From: Craspedostauros australis
Taxonomy: Eukaryota; Bacillariophyta; Bacillariophyceae; Mastogloiales; Achnanthaceae
DNA length: 64,000 nucleotides
Direction: 5' to 3'
NCBI GenBank assembly: GCA_026770025.1
Contig: JAMXDE010000007.1
Coordinates: 1,178,001 to 1,242,000 of the forward strand
Below are positions 1 to 9,929 of this stretch, one piece after another. A model generated the notes under the pieces. It was given only the letters and a program-made list of their open reading frames with translations, searched no databases and was not told the DNA's origin. The position numbers and the translations under genes were made by a program. The stretch's first letter is position 1. The number at the start of each line of letters is the position of its first letter.

Positions 1-1882
1 CATCATCATCCCGCTCGGAATCAGCGGGCCCATCAACTCGCTCATGTGCCTCATGTGCGCCAAGGAGGCCGGCGATCCGTATCCCGTGCGCGAGACGTTG
101 ATCATGGATGGCGTGGGCACCATGATCGCATCCTTCTTCGGATCGCCCTTTGGAACGGTCGTGTACATTGGCCATCCGGCGCACAAGCGGTCTGGCGCCA
201 CGGTCGGATATTCCATCGCCAACGGGTTCATCTATCTCATCCTGTCGCTGTTTGGATTTCTCGCCATCTTCCAGGCCATTGTCAACCAGGCCACGACGGG
301 GCCCATCGTCTTCACCATCGGTCTTCTCGTCAATGAAGAGATTCTTAATTTCATGTCCCCGCGTCACTTCCCGGCATACCTGTTGGGCATCTTTCCCGCC
401 ATTTACGACTGGGTCGTCAACATCGGCGCGCGCACACCCATCGAAGATGCCGAAACCTCCTTCAACACCAACCTCCCTGGATCCACATCCTTCGTCGGCG
501 TTCTGGCATGGAAACGCGGATCCTTGCTCATCTCCATGGTCTGGACGTCCATGATCGTCTCCATCATCGATCGCAAGTGGAAGCACGTCGCGTCGTGGGC
601 CATGGTGGGCGGCGTCCTCTCCCTCACGGGCATCATCCACTTCCCCATCGCCGGCGTGGACAATTTCAGCAGCACCGTTTGGGAACAATGCGACAGCAAC
701 ACGGGCGACTGCTGGGACTTCGGCCAGCAATGGATGTTCGTCACGGCCTACTGCATGATCGCCGCCACCGCCCTCTTCGTCAATGCCGCCAAGGGATGGG
801 ACATCACCATCCAAGATGAAATCCACGACTCCTACGCCTACGAATCCAGCAACTGGTTCGCGGACGCCGCCGTCGATTCTCATCCCAACCTCGATAACAA
901 CAACAACACTTCGCACAGCCAAATGACGCACACGTTCGGAGACGTCACGGTCATGATCTCGGATAACGTCGGTTATTCCGATGGACGATTCCGTTTCGCC
1001 ATCGCGTCGCAGGATCGGCGCGTCGTCATCGATGCCAAGACGCGCGAGGCCGGACAGCGGTGGTTGCAGAGCCTGGAGATATCGGACACGAGCGGGTTGC
1101 GCAATGAATTGCAGGCCGCGCATACGGACATTATCGATTGCGAACGGCGTATTGAGGAATTGGAGGAGCTGGTGGAGTCGATGCGTGAGATGGATTCCGA
1201 CAAACCATTGCAGCGCGGGTCATTCGATGGTGACAACGCGGAGGATCAGAATGAGCAAGAATTTGTTCATGATTCGCAGCACCAGTATCAGCAGGGACAG
1301 GGGCAGGAGTATGGTGATCAGATGGATGTCCAATATCAGGAGTACGAGCAAGGGCAAGGGCATCAAGCCATTGATTCCGACGAGTATGCACAGCAAAACG
1401 GCGTCGCGCGCGCGTATCCGCAGCAACAGTACCAAGCTCAGGAAGAGTTGTTGAACGGATATGATGGCAGCATGGTACAGGCATGCCAGTCGCAACCAGA
1501 CGCGGATGACAGCATGCAGGCTTCTGAATCATATCCGCAACAGGACAATGTCCCTGGACATTCCAATCAACTCAATCAACCACAAGAGTCTCCACAGGAT
1601 GTGCATTGTGGGGCGCCGTCCGAGGAGGAAGAAGAATCCGACCCCAATAGTCATGCCGAAATTCCAGAACAACAGCAACATCAGCACCACCACTACCAGC
1701 AGCAGCAGACTCCACTATCAATTGAGATCATGGCGCCAAATGATCCGCTACATGATCTGCAAATGCAGGTTGACACCGTCGATGCGCAACCGACTCAGAA
1801 CGATGATCCGGTTGGCGACGACACCGAAAATGGAGGCAAGGATGATGGCTCCATTGATGATGCACACACCTATACTTGTTAA
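1..1882 (+). CDS. NCS2/AzgA-like purine permease, 5' truncated, long tail
   Basis: The reading frame is open from base 2, so the N-terminal half lies outside the window. The visible part begins in the transporter core. The motif MDGVGTMIASFFGSP followed by a T-x-x-Y-I segment resembles the conserved D-x-x-G-T region of the nucleobase/AzgA branch of NCS2 permeases, which import purines or related bases with a cation across a membrane. About five further hydrophobic segments follow, up to base ~800. The remaining ~350 residues are soluble. A stretch with FRFAIASQDRRVVIDAKT and AGQRWLQSLE (bases ~975-1075) resembles the last strands and C-terminal helix of a PH domain. A short coiled coil follows (~1095-1190), then a Gln/Asp/Glu-rich tail to the stop. 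The family call rests on motif recall and the substrate is unknown. The gene is convergent with the next one, 77 bp away. Confidence 0.7.
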   Translation, partial: IIIPLGISGPINSLMCLMCAKEAGDPYPVRETLIMDGVGTMIASFFGSPFGTVVYIGHPAHKRSGATVGYSIANGFIYLILSLFGFLAIFQAIVNQATTGPIVFTIGLLVNEEILNFMSPRHFPAYLLGIFPAIYDWVVNIGARTPIEDAETSFNTNLPGSTSFVGVLAWKRGSLLISMVWTSMIVSIIDRKWKHVASWAMVGGVLSLTGIIHFPIAGVDNFSSTVWEQCDSNTGDCWDFGQQWMFVTAYCMIAATALFVNAAKGWDITIQDEIHDSYAYESSNWFADAAVDSHPNLDNNNNTSHSQMTHTFGDVTVMISDNVGYSDGRFRFAIASQDRRVVIDAKTREAGQRWLQSLEISDTSGLRNELQAAHTDIIDCERRIEELEELVESMREMDSDKPLQRGSFDGDNAEDQNEQEFVHDSQHQYQQGQGQEYGDQMDVQYQEYEQGQGHQAIDSDEYAQQNGVARAYPQQQYQAQEELLNGYDGSMVQACQSQPDADDSMQASESYPQQDNVPGHSNQLNQPQESPQDVHCGAPSEEEEESDPNSHAEIPEQQQHQHHHYQQQQTPLSIEIMAPNDPLHDLQMQVDTVDAQPTQNDDPVGDDTENGGKDDGSIDDAHTYTC

Positions 1883-1959
1883 GGAATAGAGACACGGACT
1901 TATCTTGCGAACTTTGACGAAATCAAATCGCATGAAAGGACAGTTTGGTTGAGCCCGGC

Positions 1960-2988
1960 TCACTTCATCTTCTTGAATCCATTGTACGGAGCGCACCAGA
2001 TCCCTTGGCACGTATCTTGCGTCACGTCAGGCTGAAAGAGCACCGACCAGGCACCGACATCGTTGGCGGACCACAGGATCTTGCAATCCCGATCCAGCAA
2101 GTAATACGTCTGCCGCAACCAGTAATCCTTCTGCACGTTGATGGGCGCCAGCAGCAGCGCCGATTCGTCCTTCAACAGGTTCTGACAAAAGTACTTGGCC
2201 TTGTCGGCATTGATGGCGAAATTGAACACGACCATGTCGTACTTGGGCTGCTGCAGCTGCTTCTGCCACACGGACTTGACGAATCGTTCGTCGTCCATCT
2301 CGTAGAAATTGACGGAGTCCGGACACTGCACGACGTTGGAGTACCAGGCATCGCCGCTCCAATCCACGGCGTCGATGGTCTGGTATCCCAGCTGGTCGTA
2401 GATGACCTGCGTCGAAACGCCCGCACCGGCACCGACATCCAGAGCGCGTTTGTTCGTGTCGGTCGAGTTGACGGCCAGTCGCGATGCGATGGTGTCGTAG
2501 ACCTCGAATGGTGAGATGTTGGTGTCGCGGGAGGCCGTGATGGAGTTGGTATACTCCCGTTTGGTGTAGCCCAGTGATTCGAAGGCGTTTCCTTGTTTGT
2601 TGTTGTTGTTGGTAGTGGTGGTGCTGCCATTGTCTTGTGGAGCTGCGGCGTTGGCAGGTTGCTGCAGGAGGAATGGCGATGATGAAAGAAGGATGGACTG
2701 GCTCAGGAAATTCCTTCGGTTTGTGGCCATGTCATCATCATCACCATTCTCACTGCTGTCATCGGCATGGTTGCGTTCATGAGCATGCAACCCCGAACCT
2801 GCAGAAGCAAAGAGATCGACGGTCCTTGTGTGGATTGGACTCTGCGTGGCCGGTGCCAACGTGAAGGCTGTCGCTGCAAGTCCTCGTTCTCGAATCGCTT
2901 GTTCGCCTCCGCCCAGCAAGGCGCACAACGATGCCAACGGCAGCAGCTGAGCCAATGGCACTGCGAGTGCAATCATTGCAGCCTTCAT
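1960..2988 (-). CDS. SAM-dependent methyltransferase-like protein, thylakoid lumen targeted
   Basis: I start at the Met at 2988 (342 aa), because a hydrophobic signal peptide (MKAAMIALAVPLAQLLPLA) follows directly. An upstream in-frame start at 3138 would bury that signal. About 85 residues later comes a twin-arginine signal: TNRRNFLSQS, a hydrophobic core, and ANAAA as a likely lumenal cleavage site. The mature part has a Rossmann motif I (LDVGAGAGVST), a following acidic position (DAVDWSGDAW) and a DMVVFNF segment, as in class I methyltransferases. The presequence predicts import across the plastid membranes and Tat export to the thylakoid lumen. The substrate is unknown, and lumenal SAM supply would be unusual, so it could be a non-catalytic relative. 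It has no visible intron. Confidence 0.65.
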   Translation of the reverse strand: MKAAMIALAVPLAQLLPLASLCALLGGGEQAIRERGLAATAFTLAPATQSPIHTRTVDLFASAGSGLHAHERNHADDSSENGDDDDMATNRRNFLSQSILLSSSPFLLQQPANAAAPQDNGSTTTTNNNNKQGNAFESLGYTKREYTNSITASRDTNISPFEVYDTIASRLAVNSTDTNKRALDVGAGAGVSTQVIYDQLGYQTIDAVDWSGDAWYSNVVQCPDSVNFYEMDDERFVKSVWQKQLQQPKYDMVVFNFAINADKAKYFCQNLLKDESALLLAPINVQKDYWLRQTYYLLDRDCKILWSANDVGAWSVLFQPDVTQDTCQGIWCAPYNGFKKMK

Positions 2989-3138
2989 CACGTTGCTGTT
3001 GTTGATTCCAATGGGTGTTGCTCGATGTTGGCTGATGATGATTGTGCAATGATTCTGAAGCGGATGCACAAAGAGGGTGCCCGTATCTGATCCTTCTCTC
3101 GTTGGTGCCGATGGATGAAGTTCTCTTGTTGAACTCAA

Positions 3139-3415
3139 ACGTTTGTTTTTGCGCCATGTGACGTCACAGGGGATCGCATGGAAATGCCACTAATCAAGTA
3201 CACTTCCTACTGGCTGATTGACTGTGATGTGTTTGTATAGCCTGTTTAGTTCTTTAAGTCTGTGAATGTTGTATTAGATGGTGTTGCAGCCGCCAAGTGC
3301 GTCCACTTTCATGGAATAATACTCCTCACAGACCTGCTCTGTAGAGTGCCAGGAAGTGTCCACACGATGCTTGTGGCGGTCGTGTGTTTTGCGGTCTCTG
3401 GCTTGAACCGTCCGT
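3139..3415. other. Intergenic, no gene seen
   Basis: This is the likely promoter and 5' leader of the methyltransferase-like gene. I see no supported coding sequence or structured element. Confidence 0.5.
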
Positions 3416-3655
3416 TCATTCCGAAAACGAAAAGCTCGACGTGTCGTAGAGCTGCGTCCATTGATTCGCGATGGATGATGACGAGTGGGTGCCGGCGTTG
3501 GGTCGATTCCTCTTCATCGCTCGATCCATTGTGTCTTCGGAATTCACGCGCTCGCGCTTGGGTGCTGGATCGACCGGGCCGAATGGAGATGGGGATGATG
3601 ATGGATGCATTGCGGAGGGTGTGTTGATTTCGATGAATGTTGGCAGCGGTGTCAT
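3416..3655 (-). CDS. Small basic protein, paralogue of the 6551-6841 gene
   Basis: A 79-residue frame from the ATG at 3655. It has no recognised domain. The central stretch PKRERVNSED, with KRNRPNAG ten residues after it starts to diverge, closely matches PKRQRLNSDE and KRNRSAAG in the protein encoded at 6551-6841. The shared spacing is P-K-R-x-R-x-N-S, two acidic residues, a variable pair, D/E-R, a variable pair, K-R-N-R, then A-G. A PTF triplet near the N-terminus is also shared. Two basic clusters about ten residues apart resemble a bipartite nuclear localisation signal, and the NS followed by acidic residues resembles a CK2-type phosphosite. The similarity between two separate loci is the main reason to believe it is coding. 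Function is unknown. Confidence 0.5.
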   Translation of the reverse strand: MTPLPTFIEINTPSAMHPSSSPSPFGPVDPAPKRERVNSEDTMDRAMKRNRPNAGTHSSSSIANQWTQLYDTSSFSFSE

Positions 3656-4014
3656 GCTAAAGTGCTAGTATTGGTGCTGTTCTGCGGTGAATGCTGTGAT
3701 ATATATTCTTGTGAGATGATGGAATGTCGTGCGATTGAGCTGTTGTTGTTGTGATTGTGGTGAGGCTGTGGTTGTGTGTTGTCTGAGGTTCGAGTTGATT
3801 TGTGAGATGGTGATGATGGAGACATCAGCCATCATCGTTTTTGCGTGTTTGGTTCTGCAGACATGGCAAATCGCCATTCTGCCTCCAACAATCGCCAACT
3901 GGGTCGTGACCGTTTCCACCACGAATCAATGAATCGTTCGAGTCGAACGCTTCTGGCACATTCTAAAATTCTATGAAATGAGAGCAGGACAATCCAATCT
4001 TTCTCCCAGCCGCC
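3656..4014. other. Intergenic between small basic gene and PIG-T 3' end
   Basis: It is rich in TG and GAT on the plus strand. I see no supported gene. It should hold the promoter of the small basic gene and the 3' end of PIG-T. Confidence 0.5.
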
Positions 4015-6087
4015 TCATTCCGTTTTGGAGTGTTCTTCTCCAGTAGCAGGATTGGCCACACCAGGGGCAACATCACCCTTGTTTTCAGCTTCCCCACTGT
4101 CATCTGATTCTGCTGCACTCCCAGCCTTCGCCTTCTTTCGCATCAGCGATCTGATCTTGGCCTTGATTTTGTCGCGCACCGACTTTGGCTTTTCGTGCGG
4201 GTACAGTTTGTATCGCATTCGTTCGGATGATTTCTTGACGATCAAGGCGATGATGGAACCGACGACATACGCGTACAGGCTGCATGTCAATGATGTGACG
4301 TTGAATGGCATGGACATATCAGGGACGGGAGGTAGCAACAGAACCGTGTTGGAGTACAGCGTCGTGGCTTCAACCGTGGCCCAGCTGGTGCCCGTCGCGT
4401 TGTCTGCAACAACGTCGTCTACACATCGCAGGTCGACTTGTGCTGGAAAGATCTCCACTCCTCGGTTGGGATCGCCTGGGAAGCTTTGGAAGGGTAGGAA
4501 CGCTGGGTCGTATTCGAAGGAGAATACCAGGGACGATCCAGGTGAGAGTCGTGCCGTGACAAAGGCGCCGATGGAACCATGGAAGGCGCTCTCGTCGAAG
4601 TTCAGGGTCATGCTGATGTCGTCGCCATCGTGGTAGTCGTGATATTGATGAGCTTCCAAGTTTGCTTGAAGTGTCTGCCACTTGATTTGCACAAGTTTGG
4701 CTGGCAGCACATCCCTCATAACGAGCTGCGCCATGCACGAATCGTCACCATTCGATACGATGGTCTCGAGACGCCCTCCATTGGCCATGCCGTTGTGGCG
4801 CCGTATGGATTTGCTAATTGACCAGTCTTGCCTGGTTGCCGTCATCGCCGTCACGCTTGGTGCGTTGTTGGATGGTTGAGCATTGTCCTCGACGCTGCGA
4901 ATGTACTCATCGATGGGCACCATTTTGGGTTCCGCCTGGATGTGACGATGATCATCATGACGATCAGAGGACGCCACATCGCGTGATGATTGCGCTGTGG
5001 CAACCATCACCTCGAGTGGTTTATCCGTCCATAGACATTCGTAGTTGCCAGGATCTCCTTTGGTTTTGGAGCTCCGGCCATCTGTCGGAATGATCCAATC
5101 CTTCCAACTTCGCAAAATATCGGCAGTCGGCTTGCGTTGTCGCGGCTGTGCAGCATGCGCCACCACGTACTGCACACCCTGCGAAAATACAAATGGATGG
5201 TGCATTCGTGTGGAATTGGTTGCACGGCGTTGCAAATCCCACCACATGGAGCGGCGTCCATGATCGATCTGGAATGAATGAGACTGAATGCTGGCTGTTG
5301 TGGTTTCCGCCACCGCGTGATTTCGATTTCCCACCAGGATGTTGGACAGCGCAGTTGGATTGGCGAACAGCCCCATGCTGTCCGGTTGGTTGCTGCACGG
5401 CAACGCCGTCATTTGGAAGAAGCGCAGGATCGCGTCCGACGCGACGGCGGCGCCGCTCGTGGGCAACGACAGAACGTATCGATGTCGGTCTCCAAAGTAA
5501 TGCGGCCGCGTCGATGGATGCGTCAGGCTGGGCGCGACGAAGTACCGCAGCAGCTGGGGGCGCAACGCCTGCCAGTTCAAATCCGGATTGGCCTCGTCGA
5601 CGTCGATGATGAGCGAAATGCCGGACGGGCTGGAGTTGGCAAATGCATCTCGCTGGCTGGATGCATGCGCGGAAAGCGCTGAGCTCGACGATTGAAACCG
5701 TATCCGTCGGACGTTTGAGAACTCGGATTGTTGCAACAGCTGCGAGAGGTGCTTGGAGAAGGGATGCAACCATGCGCCCGCATCCCATCCAGCGCTGGCC
5801 TCCAGTCTCACGGTCCATGGCAGCGCAGATGGCAAAGGCGACGATGGCGGAGATGAAGCGTCGAGGGAGCTCTGGTCTTCACTTGGGATCAGCACCACGC
5901 GTTCTTGATAACTGTACGTCATTGCGTAATGAAGAGTATTAGAGTAGAGCAGAGTGAAGTCGAGTAGAGTGGAGCAACCCAATTCACCGATCCTTGCTGC
6001 TTCGGATTCTCCGAGAGAGTGCGAGCATGGTGGTCGGCACAGACATGGCAAGGCTCCTCGGCGTGAGTTGGGATCTCGTTTGGGCAT
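4015..6087 (-). CDS. PIGT: GPI transamidase subunit PIG-T (Gpi16)
   Basis: This is a subunit of the ER GPI transamidase, which replaces the C-terminal signal of precursor proteins with a GPI anchor. Two signatures identify it. FPGDPNRGVEI matches the family P-x-D-P-x-R-G-x-[DE]-I motif. PDMSMPFNVTSLTCSLYAY matches the conserved P-D-x-S-M-P-Y-N-V segment that opens the single C-terminal transmembrane helix. After the helix there is a Lys/Arg-rich cytosolic tail and an acidic end, longer than in animals. The frame gives 690 aa from 6087, or 635 aa from the Met at 5922, just before YQERVVLIPSED, which fits the usual start of the lumenal domain. No convincing signal peptide is visible, so a short upstream exon may have been missed. 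A CAG acceptor-like site lies at about 5914-5916. Confidence 0.85.
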   Translation of the reverse strand: MPKRDPNSRRGALPCLCRPPCSHSLGESEAARIGELGCSTLLDFTLLYSNTLHYAMTYSYQERVVLIPSEDQSSLDASSPPSSPLPSALPWTVRLEASAGWDAGAWLHPFSKHLSQLLQQSEFSNVRRIRFQSSSSALSAHASSQRDAFANSSPSGISLIIDVDEANPDLNWQALRPQLLRYFVAPSLTHPSTRPHYFGDRHRYVLSLPTSGAAVASDAILRFFQMTALPCSNQPDSMGLFANPTALSNILVGNRNHAVAETTTASIQSHSFQIDHGRRSMWWDLQRRATNSTRMHHPFVFSQGVQYVVAHAAQPRQRKPTADILRSWKDWIIPTDGRSSKTKGDPGNYECLWTDKPLEVMVATAQSSRDVASSDRHDDHRHIQAEPKMVPIDEYIRSVEDNAQPSNNAPSVTAMTATRQDWSISKSIRRHNGMANGGRLETIVSNGDDSCMAQLVMRDVLPAKLVQIKWQTLQANLEAHQYHDYHDGDDISMTLNFDESAFHGSIGAFVTARLSPGSSLVFSFEYDPAFLPFQSFPGDPNRGVEIFPAQVDLRCVDDVVADNATGTSWATVEATTLYSNTVLLLPPVPDMSMPFNVTSLTCSLYAYVVGSIIALIVKKSSERMRYKLYPHEKPKSVRDKIKAKIRSLMRKKAKAGSAAESDDSGEAENKGDVAPGVANPATGEEHSKTE

Positions 6088-6550
6088 CTTGTTGTGGTCA
6101 AAACGACGATTTTAGTGATGTTTGACTAACTGGATTGATTATCCAATCACAAAACCAACACACAACAATCCGAACCAGAGGAACGATGGATTGGCCTCGT
6201 TGGAGATGACAACAACTGTAGCTACTTGTAAGAGTGGAGTATGTAGGTGCGATTGCGTCGTATTGATATGATATTCTATTAGTGTGTATTCATCATTGGG
6301 TTCTCCGTTGGTTGTTGTCACAATATATAATAATTGTATCATCGCATTATGAATGAGTAAGTGGATGTTCATGGCAAATAGCGGTGGGAATGCCTCTGCT
6401 TTTCTTTTTGACGGGATCTGTGGGTATGTATAATGTGGTTCATGCGCTTTGATTGACTGCACTTGCTGGAAGTGATGAGGTGCTTGCACCATGATCGGTT
6501 GTCATCGTCGATGATTTACTGTCAAGGGTTCAGCGTTTCCATGCCGTTGC
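6088..6550. other. Intergenic upstream of PIG-T
   Basis: AT-richer than the flanks. It should hold the PIG-T promoter and the 3' region of the next gene. I found no supported gene. Confidence 0.45.
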
Positions 6551-6841
6551 TCAGCTTGCCTGCGTGTTTGCCCACGCGAATGGTGTGGTTGCTGCAGCTG
6601 AAGGCGGTGATGTGGTGGTCGTACTCATTGTGGACGGATACACGAAGGCTTGTTGTTGCGCCAAGAACCCTGCGACATTGGCTCCTGCCGCCGATCGGTT
6701 TCTCTTGGTCGGTCTTTCGAAGGATTCGTCAGAGTTCAGTCTCTGCCTCTTCGGGATGGCCTCGCTGACGGAAGCAGCATGTGCGCAGTGCTCGGACATG
6801 GTCGAAGCGTAGGCAGAGGCGAAGGTTGGTTGAGTGTTCAT
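6551..6841 (-). CDS. Small basic protein, paralogue of the 3416-3655 gene
   Basis: A 96-residue protein from the ATG at 6841. The frame stays open upstream to 7048, but that part is AT-rich and reads like leader sequence. Residues ~30-55 carry PKRQRLNSDE, an E-R pair and KRNRSAAG, the same motif order and spacing as the protein at 3416-3655. The rest is Ser/Thr/Ala-rich and probably disordered. The paired basic clusters suggest nuclear localisation. The two genes lie on the same strand with PIG-T between them, which suggests an old local duplication. No known domain is recognised. Confidence 0.5.
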   Translation of the reverse strand: MNTQPTFASAYASTMSEHCAHAASVSEAIPKRQRLNSDESFERPTKRNRSAAGANVAGFLAQQQAFVYPSTMSTTTTSPPSAAATTPFAWANTQAS

Positions 6842-8162
6842 GGTTGCTGGTGAAGTGATGTTGAGTATGATGGGGGATCTTGATGAGATGTTTGTGATTT
6901 GATTGGTGATGGATTTGTTGCGAATGTTTGTGTGAATGTCGTTGCTCGAGTTGTGGAGAAGATCGATTTTGTGAGGAGAGTTGTGATCCACCTCCCTCCA
7001 ACAAAACTGTGATTTTGACAGTTTCCAATTTCGCAAAACCAAGGTCACGATTCAAAAGTGATCGCTAATTCAAGTCGTGATCCTAAACAAGACTAAAAGC
7101 AGGCATTTGGAGAGATGGCGAAGTAGAAGTCGCTGAAATGATGACGAAGATGCAACTTGGTGTCCTCATTGTGCCAAAATAGTGTCATCTGAGTTTCTAA
7201 TTCGTGAAAAGGTTGGTCCTGTTCTATTGTTGCCTCTTATCGTCAGTTTGTCGGTAGTTTTCAACATCTCAGAGCCCACCCCTCCCTTCCGCGCGATTCT
7301 CACTTGGCCGCAATTTCTCAATCTCCTGCACCATCTCGCTGCATCACCAAAGGTACGTACGCGTATAATATAATATAATAGTTATTATCTGATAATGCAC
7401 TCGTACTCGTACTTGTACTTCTTGCCTGTCGCAAACGACGTCGATGCTGCGGCCGTCGGCGGCTTCCGTTTGGCTCGAGGCTGCGGGCCGATGGCTGCGG
7501 CTCCAGGTTGTGGAAGATCTTCCGGCGCTACGTGTACCCGTGCCAAAATCTGCCTTCCTCACAGTCGACCTTGCCACTGTTCAACGAAGATCAACCAAGC
7601 CAAGGATATGACGTGATGCACGTTTTGGTTGGTACAATATTCAATCTGTTTCTGTGCTCGAACTCCTTTCAAAGTTTGAGTACTTGTATTCCAACATGTT
7701 ATATTTCATATTCTATTATATTATACTTCTTTACTAATCGTACTAGTCAAATACTGGTCGGAGGTTGTCTTCGGACAACACTCACAAATAAACAACAAGA
7801 GCTCCGACCAGGGCACGCAACAACGGGCCAATACGTCTTCCGTAGTTACTTGTACATGTTTGACAATGGGGGCAATGATACATATGTGTGGTACCATACA
7901 AGTACATACCATACCATGTACTCGTACGTATGAGCACCGTTGCTCTCTACGGCGAAGTAGCACGTAGTAATAAACAATAGAGTGCGCATCTGATAGTCAG
8001 AGAGTGACGAAACGTTGGACGAAGCGGTGCACTCTGCAGTCTCCTCATGCAGCACAGCACTCGGATGGTTGTCATTCTCGTACTCGCACTCGTCGAATGG
8101 CGTTACATTATGAGATATAGCCTTCATATTGGTAGGGGGAGATATCGCAGTGAATGCTCTTT
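6842..8162. other. Long intergenic region, no confident gene
   Basis: It contains an AT-rich TATAATATAATATAATAG tract near 7365-7382 and many stop codons. A GTACGTACG string at about 7353 looks like a splice donor, but the open frame before it (7182-7373) has no recognisable content. I call no gene here. Confidence 0.4.
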
Positions 8163-9929
8163 CTACTCGTCGAGTTGAAGATCTGACGGATCTGGGAGTT
8201 CAAGGTCTGGCCCATGCTCCTTCTTGAACTCCAAATACTGCTCCAGATCAAGACCTGCGTGCTTACAAAAGTCAGCATCTGTGTTCTTGCAAATGGAACT
8301 CAGTGATGGGCGATACGAAGGGTTCTGCGATCGAACGAAGTACCATCGTGGCAATAATCGACTTTTCAGCGATGTAGCCACATACGCAACCGACAGTGCC
8401 GTCTCTTGTTGGCATATTTCCCAATCGTCCGACAGGAGCACGTAGCCAGTTCGGTTGTAAAAGTCGAGCGTAGGTTTGAGGTTGCTTTCTACACTCGTCG
8501 TGATAAGCATGGGAAACTGGCGCAAGTTCCGAACCAATGAGGCTTCACCCCACACTTTGCTGATGAAATCGATTTTGGCTTGAACATTTGTTGAGAAGTC
8601 GAGGCCAAAGACACCTGGTGCAATGGTGAGTGTGCGCACTGCTAGCGATCGCTCTTCCACTCCTTGTTGTACGTTCGGCGTGTGAGAAGACCAACGTTCG
8701 AAGTGGCGTCGTTCGATGTCATCGAAGAACTCAACCCTGGATTGCAAAGTCTCTATCGCCAAATTCAGTATATGTGGCATCTTCATCACACAGTTCTTCA
8801 GTTCCTGCTGATTCAACATGGTTTGCAGGTATTCCAACATTGGTCTGATCTTGTCTTCCGACGAATAAGTCAATGTGACTCCACCACCTCGGTTCATGAA
8901 CGCCGTGAAATCTGTTTCAGTCATGTTCAGTCTTCGCATCAGATACTCAGCGCGTGGCTTCAACGCTGTATTGGTGTCCAACAAGATTGTAGTTGGCCAA
9001 TGAATGATCATCTGTTCGGCGATAGTGGATGTCGTCTTCTTTCGTTTCTCCAACCATTCTGTATCCATCACTGAATCCAAGTAGGTCATAGATGCGTTGA
9101 TTCTAGCTGTCGATTCGGTTGATATGGCCACCCTCGAAGCTTTGAGCTTGTTGATGGCTCTCGAAGATATGCCCCAGTCATCGCAGAGATGTCTCACCAG
9201 TTTGTTCCAGGCCACCTCGGAGTGGTAGGATTTCACATTCGACAGCCAGCACTGAGGATCGTCATCGATCTCTTTCTGGAATGCCTCATTTCCTAATACA
9301 TTGATGAAATGCTCCGATGCTGGTGCAAGGAACTTGGACACATCCTTTGTTAGAACTGGGGCTGCTACCTGAACGACTTTCTTTGCGGTCGATGCAGGAC
9401 AGATGGATGAAAGGAAGTCAAGGACTTCTTGCACTTGCTTGAGGGATACGGGATCCGCTGTGGCGTACAGGTATTTTCTTGTTCTTGCCCAGGCTTTGGT
9501 GGACGAGACACCACGGTTGTTCGTATCCTCGAAATGGGATCGAATAGTGTGCATCACATTGCGCAAATGCATGTTTGGTTTTCTTCGTATTGGAGCAGCA
9601 CTTGTCGATGTATCTTTGTTTCCAGTTGATGCCGCTGGTGTCCTTCTCTCTGTTTTTGTTTGTGTTGTTCTTGGCTTTGCTGTTGACTTCGGTTGCACGC
9701 TTGATTTCGCGCTCGCCGATGATGATGATGATGATGGAGATGAAGACGATGCCAGCAGCAGGGTTGAAGCTGGAGCGCAGTTGCCCTGGTGCGGTTGTCC
9801 CCACCGTGCCAATCCCCGACAATCACGTGTGGACTTCCATTGTGCACAAAAGGCGGCAGATGGTGTACTCGTGATGAGCAACGCGACTGACACGCCCGCA
9901 GCAACGAAGACGATGTGCCGTGATATCAT
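8163..9929 (-). CDS. mTERF-family protein, plastid targeted
   Basis: The start at 9929 (588 aa) is preferred because MISRHIVFVAAGVSVALLI is a signal peptide ending in PSAAFCAQ, an ASAFAP-like plastid entry motif. The longer frame to 10085 adds a low-quality leader. A Ser/Thr/Lys-rich linker follows. The C-terminal two thirds contain helical repeats of about 30-40 residues, such as LRRLNMTETDF, IRPMLEYLQTML, MPHILNLAIETL and LRQFPMLITTSV. This is the pattern of mitochondrial transcription termination factor relatives, with conserved Pro at helix starts (F/L-P-x-L/I). In plants and algae such proteins bind organelle DNA or RNA and act in transcription, splicing or ribosome assembly. The exact role here is unknown. 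Confidence 0.7.
   Translation of the reverse strand: MISRHIVFVAAGVSVALLITSTPSAAFCAQWKSTRDCRGLARWGQPHQGNCAPASTLLLASSSSPSSSSSSASAKSSVQPKSTAKPRTTQTKTERRTPAASTGNKDTSTSAAPIRRKPNMHLRNVMHTIRSHFEDTNNRGVSSTKAWARTRKYLYATADPVSLKQVQEVLDFLSSICPASTAKKVVQVAAPVLTKDVSKFLAPASEHFINVLGNEAFQKEIDDDPQCWLSNVKSYHSEVAWNKLVRHLCDDWGISSRAINKLKASRVAISTESTARINASMTYLDSVMDTEWLEKRKKTTSTIAEQMIIHWPTTILLDTNTALKPRAEYLMRRLNMTETDFTAFMNRGGGVTLTYSSEDKIRPMLEYLQTMLNQQELKNCVMKMPHILNLAIETLQSRVEFFDDIERRHFERWSSHTPNVQQGVEERSLAVRTLTIAPGVFGLDFSTNVQAKIDFISKVWGEASLVRNLRQFPMLITTSVESNLKPTLDFYNRTGYVLLSDDWEICQQETALSVAYVATSLKSRLLPRWYFVRSQNPSYRPSLSSICKNTDADFCKHAGLDLEQYLEFKKEHGPDLELPDPSDLQLDE

Noticed and set aside
7182-7373. Short frame ending at a donor-like GTACGTACG
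   Set aside because: No recognisable protein content and no matching downstream exon.
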